From: Salinadaptatus halalkaliphilus
GTDB taxonomy: Archaea; Halobacteriota; Halobacteria; Halobacteriales; Natrialbaceae
Assembly: GCF_006543045.1 (NCBI RefSeq)
Contig: NZ_RBZW01000003.1
Coordinates: forward strand, 248,001-312,000
Direction of reading: 5' to 3'
Length of the DNA: 64,000 bases
Below, one piece after another: positions 42,862-51,932 of the stretch. Below the pieces are notes generated by a model. The model was not told the origin of the DNA. It was given only the letters and a program-made list of their open reading frames with translations, and did no database searches. The position numbers and the translations under genes were made by a program. Position 1 is the stretch's first letter. Each line of letters starts with the position of its first letter.

Positions 42862-43634
42862 CAATCCGTTCGCGGAATCGACCGCGCGCCGAGCGCGAAG
42901 GCGACGACAGCGAGGACGGCGAGGATGGCGAGGTTCCCAAGCGCCGGATCGATTCCGGCCACGGGCGCCGGAGTGGCGGCCGGATCGGTCGCCGCGCGGA
43001 CGCCGCGAGCGAAGTACGTGAGCGGTGAGACGTTCACGAGCGGTTCGAACCAGTCGGGCAGTAGCTCGAGGGAGACGAACGTCTCGGAGAGAAAGAGCAG
43101 CGGGAGGCCGATGGCGTTACTGGCGGCGATGGCCCCGTCCTGGGAGTCGGTGTAACTGCCCAACATCGCCCCGATCCCACAGAAGCAGACGACACCGACG
43201 AGAATATAGGGAACGAGCAACGGCGAGAAGCTGATCTCGGCACCGGTTACGACGATAACGAGTGCAAGAATCAACAGGCTCGCGAGTCCGATGATGACGG
43301 CGTTGACGATCGTCTGCGCGAGGAGCCACTCCCCTCGAGTCAGCGGCGTCGTCGAGAGTTTCTCGAAGCGATTCCCCTCACGATGACGGGCAACTTCGCT
43401 CCCCATCCGAGAGAGGGGCGTAAAGAGGACGACAACCGCCAGATAGCCGGGGACGTAGTACGCTGGCGGCTCCGCGAAGAGACCGCCGCCGGTGGGGTCG
43501 GTCTGGACGAGCGCGCCGAAGATGGCGATCAGGATCACGGGGAAAAAGAAGGTGAAGAAGACGGCCGTCCGCCGACGGACAAACGACCGCCAGCCGGCGC
43601 CCGTCTCCGCGCGGACGCGACCGACGCGACTCAC
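42861..43634 (-). CDS. ABC-2-type transporter permease
   Basis: A 257-residue membrane protein with six hydrophobic helices; the large central segment (LLVLFTPLSRMGSEVARHREGNRFEKLSTTPLTRGEW) and the ABC-2 EGNRFEKLSTTPLTR-type coupling motif identify the family. It forms an exporter with the ATP-binding protein encoded upstream (its ATG overlaps the ATPase stop by 4 bp). The substrate is unknown; drug, antibiotic or polysaccharide export is possible. Its stop is part of repeat copy 5. Confidence 0.88.
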   Translation of the reverse strand: MSRVGRVRAETGAGWRSFVRRRTAVFFTFFFPVILIAIFGALVQTDPTGGGLFAEPPAYYVPGYLAVVVLFTPLSRMGSEVARHREGNRFEKLSTTPLTRGEWLLAQTIVNAVIIGLASLLILALVIVVTGAEISFSPLLVPYILVGVVCFCGIGAMLGSYTDSQDGAIAASNAIGLPLLFLSETFVSLELLPDWFEPLVNVSPLTYFARGVRAATDPAATPAPVAGIDPALGNLAILAVLAVVAFALGARSIPRTD

Positions 43635-44641
43635 GCCGACCCACCCGTTTGTGTGGGCTCCGTCTCTGGCGAACGCTCAACGTCGTCCGCTGGGCCATCG
43701 TTCGAGTCCCGAGCCCGGTCGGTCCGCTCGAGCTCGGTCTCGTCCGCGAGTTGGAGGTAGACATCCTCGAGGTCGGGTTCGGCCCACGACAGGCCCGTGT
43801 ACTCGATTCCGTTCGCCTCGAGCGCGTCGACGACAGTTCCGATCTCGGCAGGATCGATGTCGCGAACGACGAGGGCGGGCTCCGCGGACCGGCCCCGGTC
43901 GCGCTCGCGCTCGACGACCAGGGACGAAAGACACGCGAGGGCAGCGGGCTCGGCGTCGGTCTCGATCGTGAGCCGACTCGAGCCGCCGTACTCGGCGATG
44001 AGATCCTCGGTCGGTCCGTGGGCGATCAACGAGCCGTCCGCGAGCAGGCCGACGCGGTCGGCCAGGCGTTCGGCTTCGGCCATATCGTGGGTGGTGAGCA
44101 CGACGGTCGTGCCGGCGGCGGCGAGTGATTCGACGAGTTCCCAGACGGTTCGACGGCCTGCGGGATCGATCCCCGTCGTCGGCTCGTCCAGAAAGAGGAC
44201 GTCGGGATCGTTGACCAGCGCCGAGCCGACACAGACCCGGCGTTGTTGGCCGCCCGAGAGGTTCTCGTACCAGGTGTCGCCGACGTCTGCGAGCCCGACG
44301 TCTGCCAGTACCGTCTCGGGGTCGCGTGCGTTCGCGTAGAGGCCCGCGTAGTAGGCGAGTAGTTCCCGCGCAGTAAGTCGATCCGGCGGCGAAAAGTCCT
44401 GTGGGAGGACGCCCAGACGGTCCCGGTCGATCGCCGTCGGAGGTTCGCCCAGCACCTGCGCCGTTCCCGCGTCGGGGTCGGTCGTTCCGGTCAGCGCCCG
44501 GACGAGCGTCGTTTTCCCGGCGCCGTTGGGACCGATCAGTCCGAACACCTCACCACGCTCGACGGCCAGCGAGGCTCCCGACAGCGCGGCCGTCTCGCCG
44601 TAGGTTTTCTCGAGTCCCGTCGCGTCGACTACGGCTTCCAT
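43631..44641 (-). CDS. ABC transporter ATP-binding protein (ABC-2 exporter)
   Basis: A 336-residue ATPase: Walker A GPNGAGKT (about residues 36-43), signature LSGGQQRRV, Walker B VLFLDEP and switch histidine in VLTTHDMAEAERLADR. The C-terminal 90 residues form the extra domain of the DrrA/NatA-type exporter ATPases and end in an acidic tail. It forms the exporter with the overlapping permease gene. Start ATG 44641; the upstream in-frame extension is unrelated. Confidence 0.93.
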   Translation of the reverse strand: MEAVVDATGLEKTYGETAALSGASLAVERGEVFGLIGPNGAGKTTLVRALTGTTDPDAGTAQVLGEPPTAIDRDRLGVLPQDFSPPDRLTARELLAYYAGLYANARDPETVLADVGLADVGDTWYENLSGGQQRRVCVGSALVNDPDVLFLDEPTTGIDPAGRRTVWELVESLAAAGTTVVLTTHDMAEAERLADRVGLLADGSLIAHGPTEDLIAEYGGSSRLTIETDAEPAALACLSSLVVERERDRGRSAEPALVVRDIDPAEIGTVVDALEANGIEYTGLSWAEPDLEDVYLQLADETELERTDRARDSNDGPADDVERSPETEPTQTGGSA

Positions 44642-44768
44642 ACGGTCGGCTATCGGTCGACCGGGCGTAAGGCGTTCGGTTTCCGTTCTCACGAGTGCGA
44701 CCGGAACGGTCGCGAGCTCTTGCCGTCGCAGGGCCAACCGTTACTCACCCGCCGGTGATAACGGGGGT

Positions 44769-45725
44769 ATGTCCCGCATCGGATACGCACTCTCGAGCGA
44801 GGAGCACGGCCCGACGGAACTCCTCGAAAACGCCCGGCGTGCGGCGGAGGCCGGCTTCGACTTCTGTTCGATTTCGGATCACTTCCACCCCTGGACGTCG
44901 ACGCAGGGCGAGTCGCCGTTCGTCTGGTCGACGCTGGGTGCGATCGCGGCGACGACCGACGAGATCGACGTCGGCGTCGGCGTCACCTGTCCGACGATCC
45001 GCATCCACCCGGTCAACGTCGCCCACGCCGTCGCCACCGTCGACGAGATGTTCGGGGATCGGTTCACGTTCGGCGTCGGCACCGGCGAAAACCTGAACGA
45101 ACATGTCGTCGGTGAGCGCTGGCCCGAACACGACGTCCGCCTCGAGATGCTCGAGGAATCGATGGCGCTCATGCGCAAACTCTGGACCGGCGAGACGACG
45201 AGCCACCACGGCGAGTACTACACGGTCGAGAACGCGCGCCTGTACACCGTCCCCGACGAGCAGCCGACGACGATCGCGAGCGCGTTCGGCCCCCAGACCG
45301 CGGAGTGGGCCGCCGAACACGGCGACGGACTCTGGTGTTCCGGGCCGAACGGCGAGGTCGTCGACGCCTACGAGGACGCCGGCGGCGAGGGGCCGAAACT
45401 CACCCAAATGCACGTCTGCTACGCCGACAGCGAGGACGAGGCGGTCGACACCGTCTACGAGTACTGGCCAAACGGCTCGCTGCCCGGCGAACTCGCACAG
45501 GTCCTGCCAACGCCCGCCCACTTCGAACAGGCCGCCCAGATGGTCGAGCGCGAGGACGTCGCCGAGGGCGCAACGACGACCGACCCCGATCCGCAAGCCC
45601 ACATCGACAGTCTCGAGCAGGCCCTCGAGGCCGGCTACGACAACGTCTACGTCCACCAAATCGGCCCCGAGCAGGAGCCGATGCTCGAGTTCTACGCGAA
45701 CGAAGTGTTGCCGTCGTTTCGGTAA
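44769..45725 (+). CDS. F420-dependent LLM oxidoreductase (TIGR03557 type)
   Basis: A 318-residue luciferase-like barrel protein: MSRIGYALSSEEHGPTELLENARRAAEAGFDFCSISDHFHPW is the N terminus of the F420-dependent glucose-6-phosphate-dehydrogenase-like group, with DHFHPW supplying the F420-site residues and TFGVGTGENLNEHVVGERWP the following loop. In haloarchaea it is not proven to use glucose 6-phosphate. Divergent from the ABC ATPase gene, 127 bp apart. The substrate is open. Confidence 0.85.
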   Translation: MSRIGYALSSEEHGPTELLENARRAAEAGFDFCSISDHFHPWTSTQGESPFVWSTLGAIAATTDEIDVGVGVTCPTIRIHPVNVAHAVATVDEMFGDRFTFGVGTGENLNEHVVGERWPEHDVRLEMLEESMALMRKLWTGETTSHHGEYYTVENARLYTVPDEQPTTIASAFGPQTAEWAAEHGDGLWCSGPNGEVVDAYEDAGGEGPKLTQMHVCYADSEDEAVDTVYEYWPNGSLPGELAQVLPTPAHFEQAAQMVEREDVAEGATTTDPDPQAHIDSLEQALEAGYDNVYVHQIGPEQEPMLEFYANEVLPSFR

Positions 45726-45776
45726 CGCCACCGAAATTTCGTTGGGTTGAAACGTTCTGTCGTGGGTGGACTGTGT

Positions 45777-45977
45777 ATGGCAAAGACGATATCACTCACG
45801 GACGAGTCGTACGCACGACTACAGGCAGAAAGACGCCACGACGAAACGATCAGTGATGTCGTCTGCCGGCTCACCGGGAGCGCACCCCTCGAGGCGTACT
45901 ACGGTGCGTTAGACGACGAGTTCGCGGCCGAACTCGAGGCCATCGTCTCGTCGTCCCAGGGCAACGGCCCGTCGTAG
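45777..45977 (+). CDS. VapB-like antitoxin (UPF0330 type) without adjacent vapC
   Basis: A 66-residue protein. MAKTISLTDESYARLQAERRHDETISDVVCRL is the ribbon-helix-helix-like N terminus of haloarchaeal VapB antitoxins. No PIN-domain toxin lies on either side, so it is an orphan. The last 79 bp overlap the end of the convergent radical SAM gene, which may matter for RNA stability. Start ATG 45777. Confidence 0.75.
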   Translation: MAKTISLTDESYARLQAERRHDETISDVVCRLTGSAPLEAYYGALDDEFAAELEAIVSSSQGNGPS

Positions 45978-47023
45978 CCCGCTGGCACGTGCGGACAGAG
46001 CGGATCGCTCTCGAGTGGGTTCCCGGTCGTCGCGTACGCTCTCGAGCGACTGCCGCCACAGACGTGGCGGTACGAACAGGCGCCACACTTGCCCTCGAGT
46101 CGGTCCCGATCGCGCAGCGATTGGAACAGCTCCGAGTCGCGATAGATGTCGACGATCGACTCCTCGCCGACGTTGCCGGCGGATTCTGGCAGGAACCCCG
46201 AGGGGTAGACCTCGCCGGTGTGGCTGACGAACGCGAAGCCGTCGCCGGCGACGATGCCGGTGCGTCGGCTGACGCCCTCGTTGCGGTCGGTGTTCGAGTG
46301 CTGGCGCTGAAGCGAGACCCGTCGATAGTGGGGCGCTTCGGTCGTCTTGACGCCGAACGGTTCGCGCTTGCTGACATCGTCGAGCCAGGCCATCACGGCG
46401 TCGGCCTCGGCCGGGTCGATCGGCTCGAGCACGCGTCCCCGGCCGATCGGCACGAGAAAGAAGACGCTCCAGAGGACGGCCCCGATCTCGGCGACCAGAT
46501 CTCGAATCGCCGGCAGTTCGCCGACGGTCTGGCGACAGACGGTCGTGTTCACCTGGATTGGAAGCCCAGCCGCTTTGGCGTCCTCAACGGCGCGGATCGT
46601 CTCCGCGTAGCTGCCCGCCTCGCCGCGGAAGGCGTCGTGGCTGGCGGCCGTGGCCCCGTCGAGGCTGACGGCCATCCGTCTGAGTCCGGCGTCGGCCAGG
46701 GCCTCGATCCGGTCGTGGGTCAGCGAGTGCGTGCCACTCGGGGTGATCGTCATGGTGAGCCCGCAGTCGTCACCGTGGGCAACCAGCTCCGTGACATCGT
46801 CGCGAACGAGCGGGTCACCGCCCGAGAGAACGACCAACTGTCCGTCGCCGAAGTCGGCGGCGTCCTCAAGTAGCGCCTTTCCCGCCGTCGTCGAGAGCTC
46901 GTCGGGATGGCGCTCGAGCGTTGCGTCGGCCCGACAGTGATCGCAGGCCAGCCCGCAGGCCTGGGTAAGCTCCCAGATGAGTACGAGCGGCCGCTGTGTG
47001 GTATCGAGCTGCCCGGTGTGCAT
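45899..47023 (-). CDS. Radical SAM/SPASM enzyme (TIGR04053/AhbD-NirJ-like)
   Basis: A 374-residue protein. The radical SAM cysteines are C23, C27 and C30 in CGLACDHC; the C-terminal SPASM cysteines lie around CGACSYRHVCGGSRSRAY and PLC. The architecture fits the NirJ/AhbC/AhbD heme-pathway branch, of which I remember a TIGR04053 subfamily; a role in heme or another peptide/porphyrin modification is inferred from that and from the hem genes 4-9 kb away. ATG 47023; a short low-complexity serine/asparagine tail follows the SPASM domain. Confidence 0.8.
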   Translation of the reverse strand: MHTGQLDTTQRPLVLIWELTQACGLACDHCRADATLERHPDELSTTAGKALLEDAADFGDGQLVVLSGGDPLVRDDVTELVAHGDDCGLTMTITPSGTHSLTHDRIEALADAGLRRMAVSLDGATAASHDAFRGEAGSYAETIRAVEDAKAAGLPIQVNTTVCRQTVGELPAIRDLVAEIGAVLWSVFFLVPIGRGRVLEPIDPAEADAVMAWLDDVSKREPFGVKTTEAPHYRRVSLQRQHSNTDRNEGVSRRTGIVAGDGFAFVSHTGEVYPSGFLPESAGNVGEESIVDIYRDSELFQSLRDRDRLEGKCGACSYRHVCGGSRSRAYATTGNPLESDPLCPHVPAGYDGPLPWDDETMASSSAANSSSNAP

Positions 47024-47171
47024 ATATCCGCGTTCCAGCCCCCAAACCGAAAGCCGTCCGCCGGTTCTCAGCGGTCGGGAAGACGGGAAGATGTTCGACC
47101 GGCGATTCATACGCTCGATACGCTCCGTGTTGTATGTGCATTCTTATCACACTCGCGCTCGAAGATCGAGT

Positions 47172-47603
47172 ATGACGACACACGTCCTCGTTCCCGTCGA
47201 TGGCTCGAGCCGATCCGACGAGGCCCTCGCGTTCGCCCTCGAGCAGTATCCCTCGGCCAGGGTGACGGTCTTGCACGTGGTCGAACCGGTGAGTCCCTAC
47301 GGCTACGCCGGCGAGGACGCGTTCGACTACGAGGCCTACACACGGGAAGCGACCCACCGGGAGGGGCAAGCCGAAAAACTGCTCGAGGGCTACCAACAGC
47401 AGGCGGCCGAATACGGCACCGACATCGAGACCACGGTCGAGATGGGGAAACCGACCAAGGCGATCCTCTCGAGCATCGACGAACTAGGCGTGGATCACGT
47501 CGTCATCGGGAGCCGCGGCCGCTCCGGCGTCGGCCGAGTGGTCTTCGGCAGCGTCGCCGAGACGGTAACGCGGCGCTCGCCCGTCCCGGTCACGATCGTG
47601 TAA
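47172..47603 (+). CDS. Universal stress protein (UspA family)
   Basis: A 143-residue UspA-fold protein: MTTHVLVPVDGSSRSDEALAF and the nucleotide-binding GSRGRSGVGRVVFGSV loop. The region EDAFDYEAYTREATHREGQ is a typical haloarchaeal insertion. It is divergent from the radical SAM gene. Confidence 0.92.
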   Translation: MTTHVLVPVDGSSRSDEALAFALEQYPSARVTVLHVVEPVSPYGYAGEDAFDYEAYTREATHREGQAEKLLEGYQQQAAEYGTDIETTVEMGKPTKAILSSIDELGVDHVVIGSRGRSGVGRVVFGSVAETVTRRSPVPVTIV

Positions 47604-47644
47604 TCTCTTCTCATGCGTCGACTCCAGGGCCGAATCGATCTACC

Positions 47645-47666
47645 CTGCCGGAGTTCTGTCCGGCAG
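47645..47666 (+). terminator. Short hairpin after a usp gene
   Basis: CTGCCGGA and TCCGGCAG pair around GTTCTG, 41 bp after the Usp stop and 42 bp before the next ATG. A terminator role is plausible, but no T-run follows. Confidence 0.35.
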
Positions 47667-47708
47667 TATCACTACGCTAATCGTGCTCGAGATGGAATAC
47701 CCTGCTCG

Positions 47709-48731
47709 ATGCCAACTGAGAGCAATCGACAATGGGTGCTGTCGAACAGACCGACCGGCGAGCCGACGCTGTCGAACTTCGAACTGGTCGAGGAGCCGGT
47801 TCCCGAACCGGGGCCGAAAGAGGTGCTCGTCCGAACGTCGGTGCTGTCGGTCGATCCGTACATGCGCGGTCGGATGCGCGATAGCGAGTCCTACGCCGAC
47901 CCCTGGCCCGTCGGCGAGCCGATGCGAGCGCGGTCGGTCGGAACCGTCGTCGAGTCGAACCACGCCGCGTTCGAGGCCGGCGACACCGTCACCGGCAACC
48001 TCTACTGGGCGGAGTACGCCGCCGTCGACGGAGCCGATCTCGAGGCCGTCGACGCGGGCTCGGCACCGGATTCGACGGCGTTGCACGCACTCGGTATGCC
48101 CGGGCGGACCGCCTACGTCGGCACCGTCGACGTCGGTCGCGTCGAACCCGGCGACACCGTCGTCGTCTCGGCCGCGGCCGGTGCGGTCGGCTCCGTCGCC
48201 GGCCAAATCGCCCGGATCGCCGGCTGTCGAGTCGTCGGGATCACGGGGCGAGCGGCGAAAGTCGACTGGCTCACCGACGACCTGGGCTTCGACGCGGCGA
48301 TCAACTACCGGACCGCGGACGACCTCTCGGACGCGGTAGCCGAGGTCTGCCCGACCGGTGTGGACCTGTACTTCGAGAACGTCGGCGGTGAGATCTCCGA
48401 CGCCGTTACCGACCACCTGGTCGATCACTCTCGAGTGGCCGTCTGCGGAAAGATCGCCCTGTACAACCAGGAGGACGGCGACGACGAACTGGTCGGCCCG
48501 CGTCGGCTCCACCAGCGGACGCGAACGCGCGTCGAGGGGTTCATCGTCAGCGATCACGCCGATCGGTTCGATCACGTCGACGCGCGACTGCGTCGATGGG
48601 TCGAAGATGAGGCGATCCGGTACCGCGAGACGGTCACCGACGGCATCGAGAACACTCCCGAGGCGTTTCTCGGCTTGTTCGAGGGAACCAACCTCGGCAA
48701 ACAGCTCGTCCGTCTCGAGGACGGTGAATGA
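47709..48731 (+). CDS. NADP-dependent MDR-family oxidoreductase (leukotriene B4 12-hydroxydehydrogenase/CurA-like)
   Basis: A 340-residue enzyme: YMRGRMRDSESYADPW is the LTB4DH/CurA substrate-lid signature, SAAAGAVGSVAGQIARIAGCRVVGITG the Rossmann NADP motif, YFENVGGEISDAV follows, and no structural zinc cysteines exist. It reduces activated alkenals or enones. The next gene's ATG overlaps its TGA by 4 bp, so the VOC protein is in the same transcript. Confidence 0.9.
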   Translation: MPTESNRQWVLSNRPTGEPTLSNFELVEEPVPEPGPKEVLVRTSVLSVDPYMRGRMRDSESYADPWPVGEPMRARSVGTVVESNHAAFEAGDTVTGNLYWAEYAAVDGADLEAVDAGSAPDSTALHALGMPGRTAYVGTVDVGRVEPGDTVVVSAAAGAVGSVAGQIARIAGCRVVGITGRAAKVDWLTDDLGFDAAINYRTADDLSDAVAEVCPTGVDLYFENVGGEISDAVTDHLVDHSRVAVCGKIALYNQEDGDDELVGPRRLHQRTRTRVEGFIVSDHADRFDHVDARLRRWVEDEAIRYRETVTDGIENTPEAFLGLFEGTNLGKQLVRLEDGE

Positions 48732-49567
48732 CCGAGAAACCGCTGTTGCCCGCGGGAACGACGATCGGTCGGACAGCGCTGCGTGTCGGGGAGCTCGAGT
48801 CGATGCTCGAGTTCTACCGTGACGTCGTCGGACTCGCGGTCCAGACTCGAGGGGACCACAGAGCGACCCTCGGCGTCGACGACACGCCGCTGCTCGAGTT
48901 GTATCGTGACGAAACCGCACGGCCGAGAGCGCACGCGCAGGCGGGGCTGTTTCACAACGCGTTCGCGCTTCCCTCGCGGGCCGCACTGGGGGGTGCCCTC
49001 GAGCGCGTTCGAGCCGACTGGCGCCTCGACGGCGCGTCCGATCACTTCGTCAGCGAGGCGCTGTATCTCACCGACCCTGAAGACAACGGCGTCGAACTCT
49101 ACGTCGACAAACCGAAAACCGTGTGGCCGCGCCGCGACGACGGCACGGTCGAGATCGGGACGGTCCCGCTCGATCTCGACACTCTCCTCACCCAGTCCGA
49201 CGGCTCGAGCGAGGTTCCCGCCGACACGACGGTCGGCCACGTCCACCTGGAGGTGACGTCGCTCGAGGCGGCTCGAGCGTTCTACGTCGACGCGCTCGGC
49301 GTGACCGTCCAGACGAGCGTCTCGTCCGCGCTGTTTCTCGCCGCGGGCGATTATCACCATCATCTCGGCCTTAACACCTGGAACGGCCGGACGGAGCCGG
49401 CTGGCGGTCGCGGACTGGCGTGGTTCGAGTTCGTCGTCCCCGCCGGTACACTCGAGACGGTTCGAGAACACCTCGCCGAGGCCGACGTGTCGGTAACCGA
49501 ACGCGGCGACGGCGTCGAACTGACCGATCCGGACGGAACGTCGGTTCGTATTCGGACGCCATCCTAG
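48728..49567 (+). CDS. VOC-family (glyoxalase/extradiol dioxygenase-like) protein
   Basis: A 279-residue protein with tandem VOC folds. Segment RTALRVGELESMLEFYRDVVGL begins the first betaalphabetabetabeta module, with ligands around FHNAFALP and NGVELYVD; the second begins GHVHLEVTSLEAARAFYVDALG and ends GVELTDPDGTSVRIRTPS. The fold and length match catechol-2,3-dioxygenase-like haloarchaeal CatE proteins. Metal ligands (His, Glu) are in place, so it is probably an active metal enzyme; the substrate is unknown. Confidence 0.85.
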   Translation: MTEKPLLPAGTTIGRTALRVGELESMLEFYRDVVGLAVQTRGDHRATLGVDDTPLLELYRDETARPRAHAQAGLFHNAFALPSRAALGGALERVRADWRLDGASDHFVSEALYLTDPEDNGVELYVDKPKTVWPRRDDGTVEIGTVPLDLDTLLTQSDGSSEVPADTTVGHVHLEVTSLEAARAFYVDALGVTVQTSVSSALFLAAGDYHHHLGLNTWNGRTEPAGGRGLAWFEFVVPAGTLETVREHLAEADVSVTERGDGVELTDPDGTSVRIRTPS

Positions 49568-49639
49568 GGGCGCCTGGGATTGACCGTCGGGCCGTGGCCG
49601 TCGACCGGAAGTACGCTGGGAACGGGCGTGTCCCGGCAG

Positions 49640-50617
49640 TTAGCCGTCCGTTGGCTCGAGGAGTTCGTAGTGGTCGACGCCGTCTCGCTCGGTGATCCGA
49701 ACGCGATCCTCGTCTGCTAACAGATCCAGGTGGCCGATCACCTCGGACATGCCGGAGAACATCTCCGTCGCGGGCAGTTCCGGAAACATCTCTTTCATGA
49801 TCGCGTACGCAGTCACCGGTTCGGCGTCGGCGACGAGCTCCGCGACGTGCTCTTTGCGCTCCTCGTGGTGATCGATCGTCTCGCGAACGCGGCCGTGGAG
49901 ATCGGACATCGGCTCGCCGTGGCCGCCGTAACCGACCGTCGCCTCGAGCTCGAGGACGGTCTCCAGCGCCTCGATGTAGGCCGGCAGGCTTCGCGTGCGC
50001 TCGTCGGTCGCGTCGGGCGCGACGGTAAGGAGAGGGTTTGGCGTGATATCGGGCAACACGTGATCGCCGGTGAACATGGCGTCTTCGGCGGCCGCGAGAA
50101 AGCTGACCGAGCCGGGAACGTGGCCGGGCGTCGACACGCACTCGAGTGTAACGCCGGCGTCGACGGTGTCGCCGTCGGCTACCGGGTCCGTAACCGTAAC
50201 CGGGGCCTGGTACTCGGTGTACGGTTCCGGCAACTCGAGGACGGTATCGACCGCGTCCGTCGGCATACCCATCGAGCGCAGGAAGGGCCGGAAGTACGCC
50301 TGTTCGCGCTTGAAGTGTGCAATCGGATCGGCCAATCGGTCGACGGCGTGTTCGTGGGCGACGACATCGGCCCCGGACGCCTCGACGAGCCGGCTGGCCT
50401 GCCCGAAGTGGTCCATGTGGGGATGGGTGATGAGGATGCGGTCGATCTCCGCGATCTCGTAGCCGTCTGTCGCGAGCGAGTCCGCGACCACCTCGTAGGC
50501 TTCGTCGGTCGCCGGGCCGGGATCAACGACGGTGACTCCGTTTCCGGTGAGCTGATAACAGTTAACGCTGCCGACGCTGAACGGCGTCGGAATCCGTGTC
50601 CGGGTCAGCTGGTCCAT
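49640..50617 (-). CDS. Metallo-beta-lactamase-fold hydrolase
   Basis: A 325-residue MBL-fold protein: metal motif H65-x-H67-x-D69-H70 in ITHPHMDH, further ligands in TPGHVPGS and FTGDHVLPD, and a C-terminal helical/winged domain of about 90 residues (VAELVADAEPVTAYAIMKEMF) like the haloarchaeal LACTB2-like relatives. It may cleave RNA, lactones or thioesters. ATG 50617. Confidence 0.88.
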   Translation of the reverse strand: MDQLTRTRIPTPFSVGSVNCYQLTGNGVTVVDPGPATDEAYEVVADSLATDGYEIAEIDRILITHPHMDHFGQASRLVEASGADVVAHEHAVDRLADPIAHFKREQAYFRPFLRSMGMPTDAVDTVLELPEPYTEYQAPVTVTDPVADGDTVDAGVTLECVSTPGHVPGSVSFLAAAEDAMFTGDHVLPDITPNPLLTVAPDATDERTRSLPAYIEALETVLELEATVGYGGHGEPMSDLHGRVRETIDHHEERKEHVAELVADAEPVTAYAIMKEMFPELPATEMFSGMSEVIGHLDLLADEDRVRITERDGVDHYELLEPTDG

Positions 50618-50691
50618 GCGAACAGTTGCACGACGATCGCTAATAATCCCCGTCGTCGCGGCAGTTCGCCATCGCTGTGGCGCTCGAGCGT

Positions 50692-51801
50692 TCACCGTGT
50701 GGTTTGGGGGCTCTCGTCGGCGACTTCGTCGAAGGATTCGACGACGGCCCCGGATTCGGTCCGCTCCGGTTCGGCGGCGGATTCCTCCATGCGGTATTGG
50801 GTTCGGAACGTCTCGATAATCGCAACGAGGACGCCGATCAGGATCGGGCCGACGAACAGGCCGACGAACCCGAGCGTGTAGACGCCGCCGAAGACGCCGA
50901 CGAGGATCACCGCCGGGTTCAACCGCGCCTGCTTGTCGATCACGATCGGTCGAACGTAGTAATCGATGAAACTCACCACGACGAGACCGTAGGCGGCCAG
51001 AAAGATCGCCGACGACGTCTCGCCGACGATATACAGGTAGCCGGCGGCGGGCGCCCAGACGATGAACACCCCGATCAGTGGGAGGAATGCCAGTATCACC
51101 ATGACGATCGTCCAGAAGACGACGTTTGGGATACCGACCAGGTAGAATCCGAGACCAGCAATCAGCGCCTGGACCACGGCCGCGAAGGCGTGCCCGATGA
51201 CGGCGCCCCACGTCGTGCGATCGATCTGTGCGACTAACGTGGCGCTAACCGCCGGCTCGAGCGGGCTCGCTTCGGTGAGCCAGGTGACCAGCGAGGAGCC
51301 ATCGACGAGCAGATAAAAGACCAGAAAGAGAACGAGCGCGACGCCGAGCGAGACGTGTAACAGCATCGCGATCAGCCCCGGAACGTCCCCAAAAAAGAGG
51401 GTGAACAACCAGTCGGTCGCGAGTATGACCGGTTGCTCGAGGTCGATAGTGGCGTCCGTGAACTCGGCGAGTTGGGCTTCGATCGGCGCCATCTGGATAC
51501 TGCTTTCGCCGCGAGAGATTTCGCGAAGATCCTCGCGCAACGCCGTAAGAACGTACAGCACCGGCAACACGATGGCGACGAGACTGGCGACGATCAACGT
51601 AATCGCCGAAACCGATTCGGCGATCCGCCGGCCCGGCGTATACGGTCGAAAGACCGCGACGAGTCGATTCTGTAGTGGGAGCAGGACGTACGCGAAGACA
51701 AGCGCCAGCAGAATGTACTCCAGAAACGGCCGGACGATGACGAAGACGACGACGCCGAAGACTGCGAAAAGAGAGAGCAAAAATGCGTGCCCACGGTTCA
51801 T
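50692..51801 (-). CDS. AI-2E (TqsA/PerM) family transporter
   Basis: A 369-residue membrane protein with seven to eight hydrophobic segments: LVFAYVLLPLQNRLVAVFRPYTPGRR begins the family's second helix, and NPAVILVGVFGGVYTLGFVGLFVGPILIGVLVA is the diagnostic C-terminal helix hairpin. It exports small molecules or acts as a flippase-like protein. No linked signalling gene. Confidence 0.85.
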   Translation of the reverse strand: MNRGHAFLLSLFAVFGVVVFVIVRPFLEYILLALVFAYVLLPLQNRLVAVFRPYTPGRRIAESVSAITLIVASLVAIVLPVLYVLTALREDLREISRGESSIQMAPIEAQLAEFTDATIDLEQPVILATDWLFTLFFGDVPGLIAMLLHVSLGVALVLFLVFYLLVDGSSLVTWLTEASPLEPAVSATLVAQIDRTTWGAVIGHAFAAVVQALIAGLGFYLVGIPNVVFWTIVMVILAFLPLIGVFIVWAPAAGYLYIVGETSSAIFLAAYGLVVVSFIDYYVRPIVIDKQARLNPAVILVGVFGGVYTLGFVGLFVGPILIGVLVAIIETFRTQYRMEESAAEPERTESGAVVESFDEVADESPQTTR

Positions 51802-51932
51802 ACGTTCGAGTAGCGTTCACTATAAATGAACGTTTGGATGGACAGAGTGTGTCTTCTTGAGACGGAATCGCCACACGTCGGGACCGGAGCCAACAGCTAT
51901 ATATTCGGTCGACAATACGTGCCAGCAAAGCG

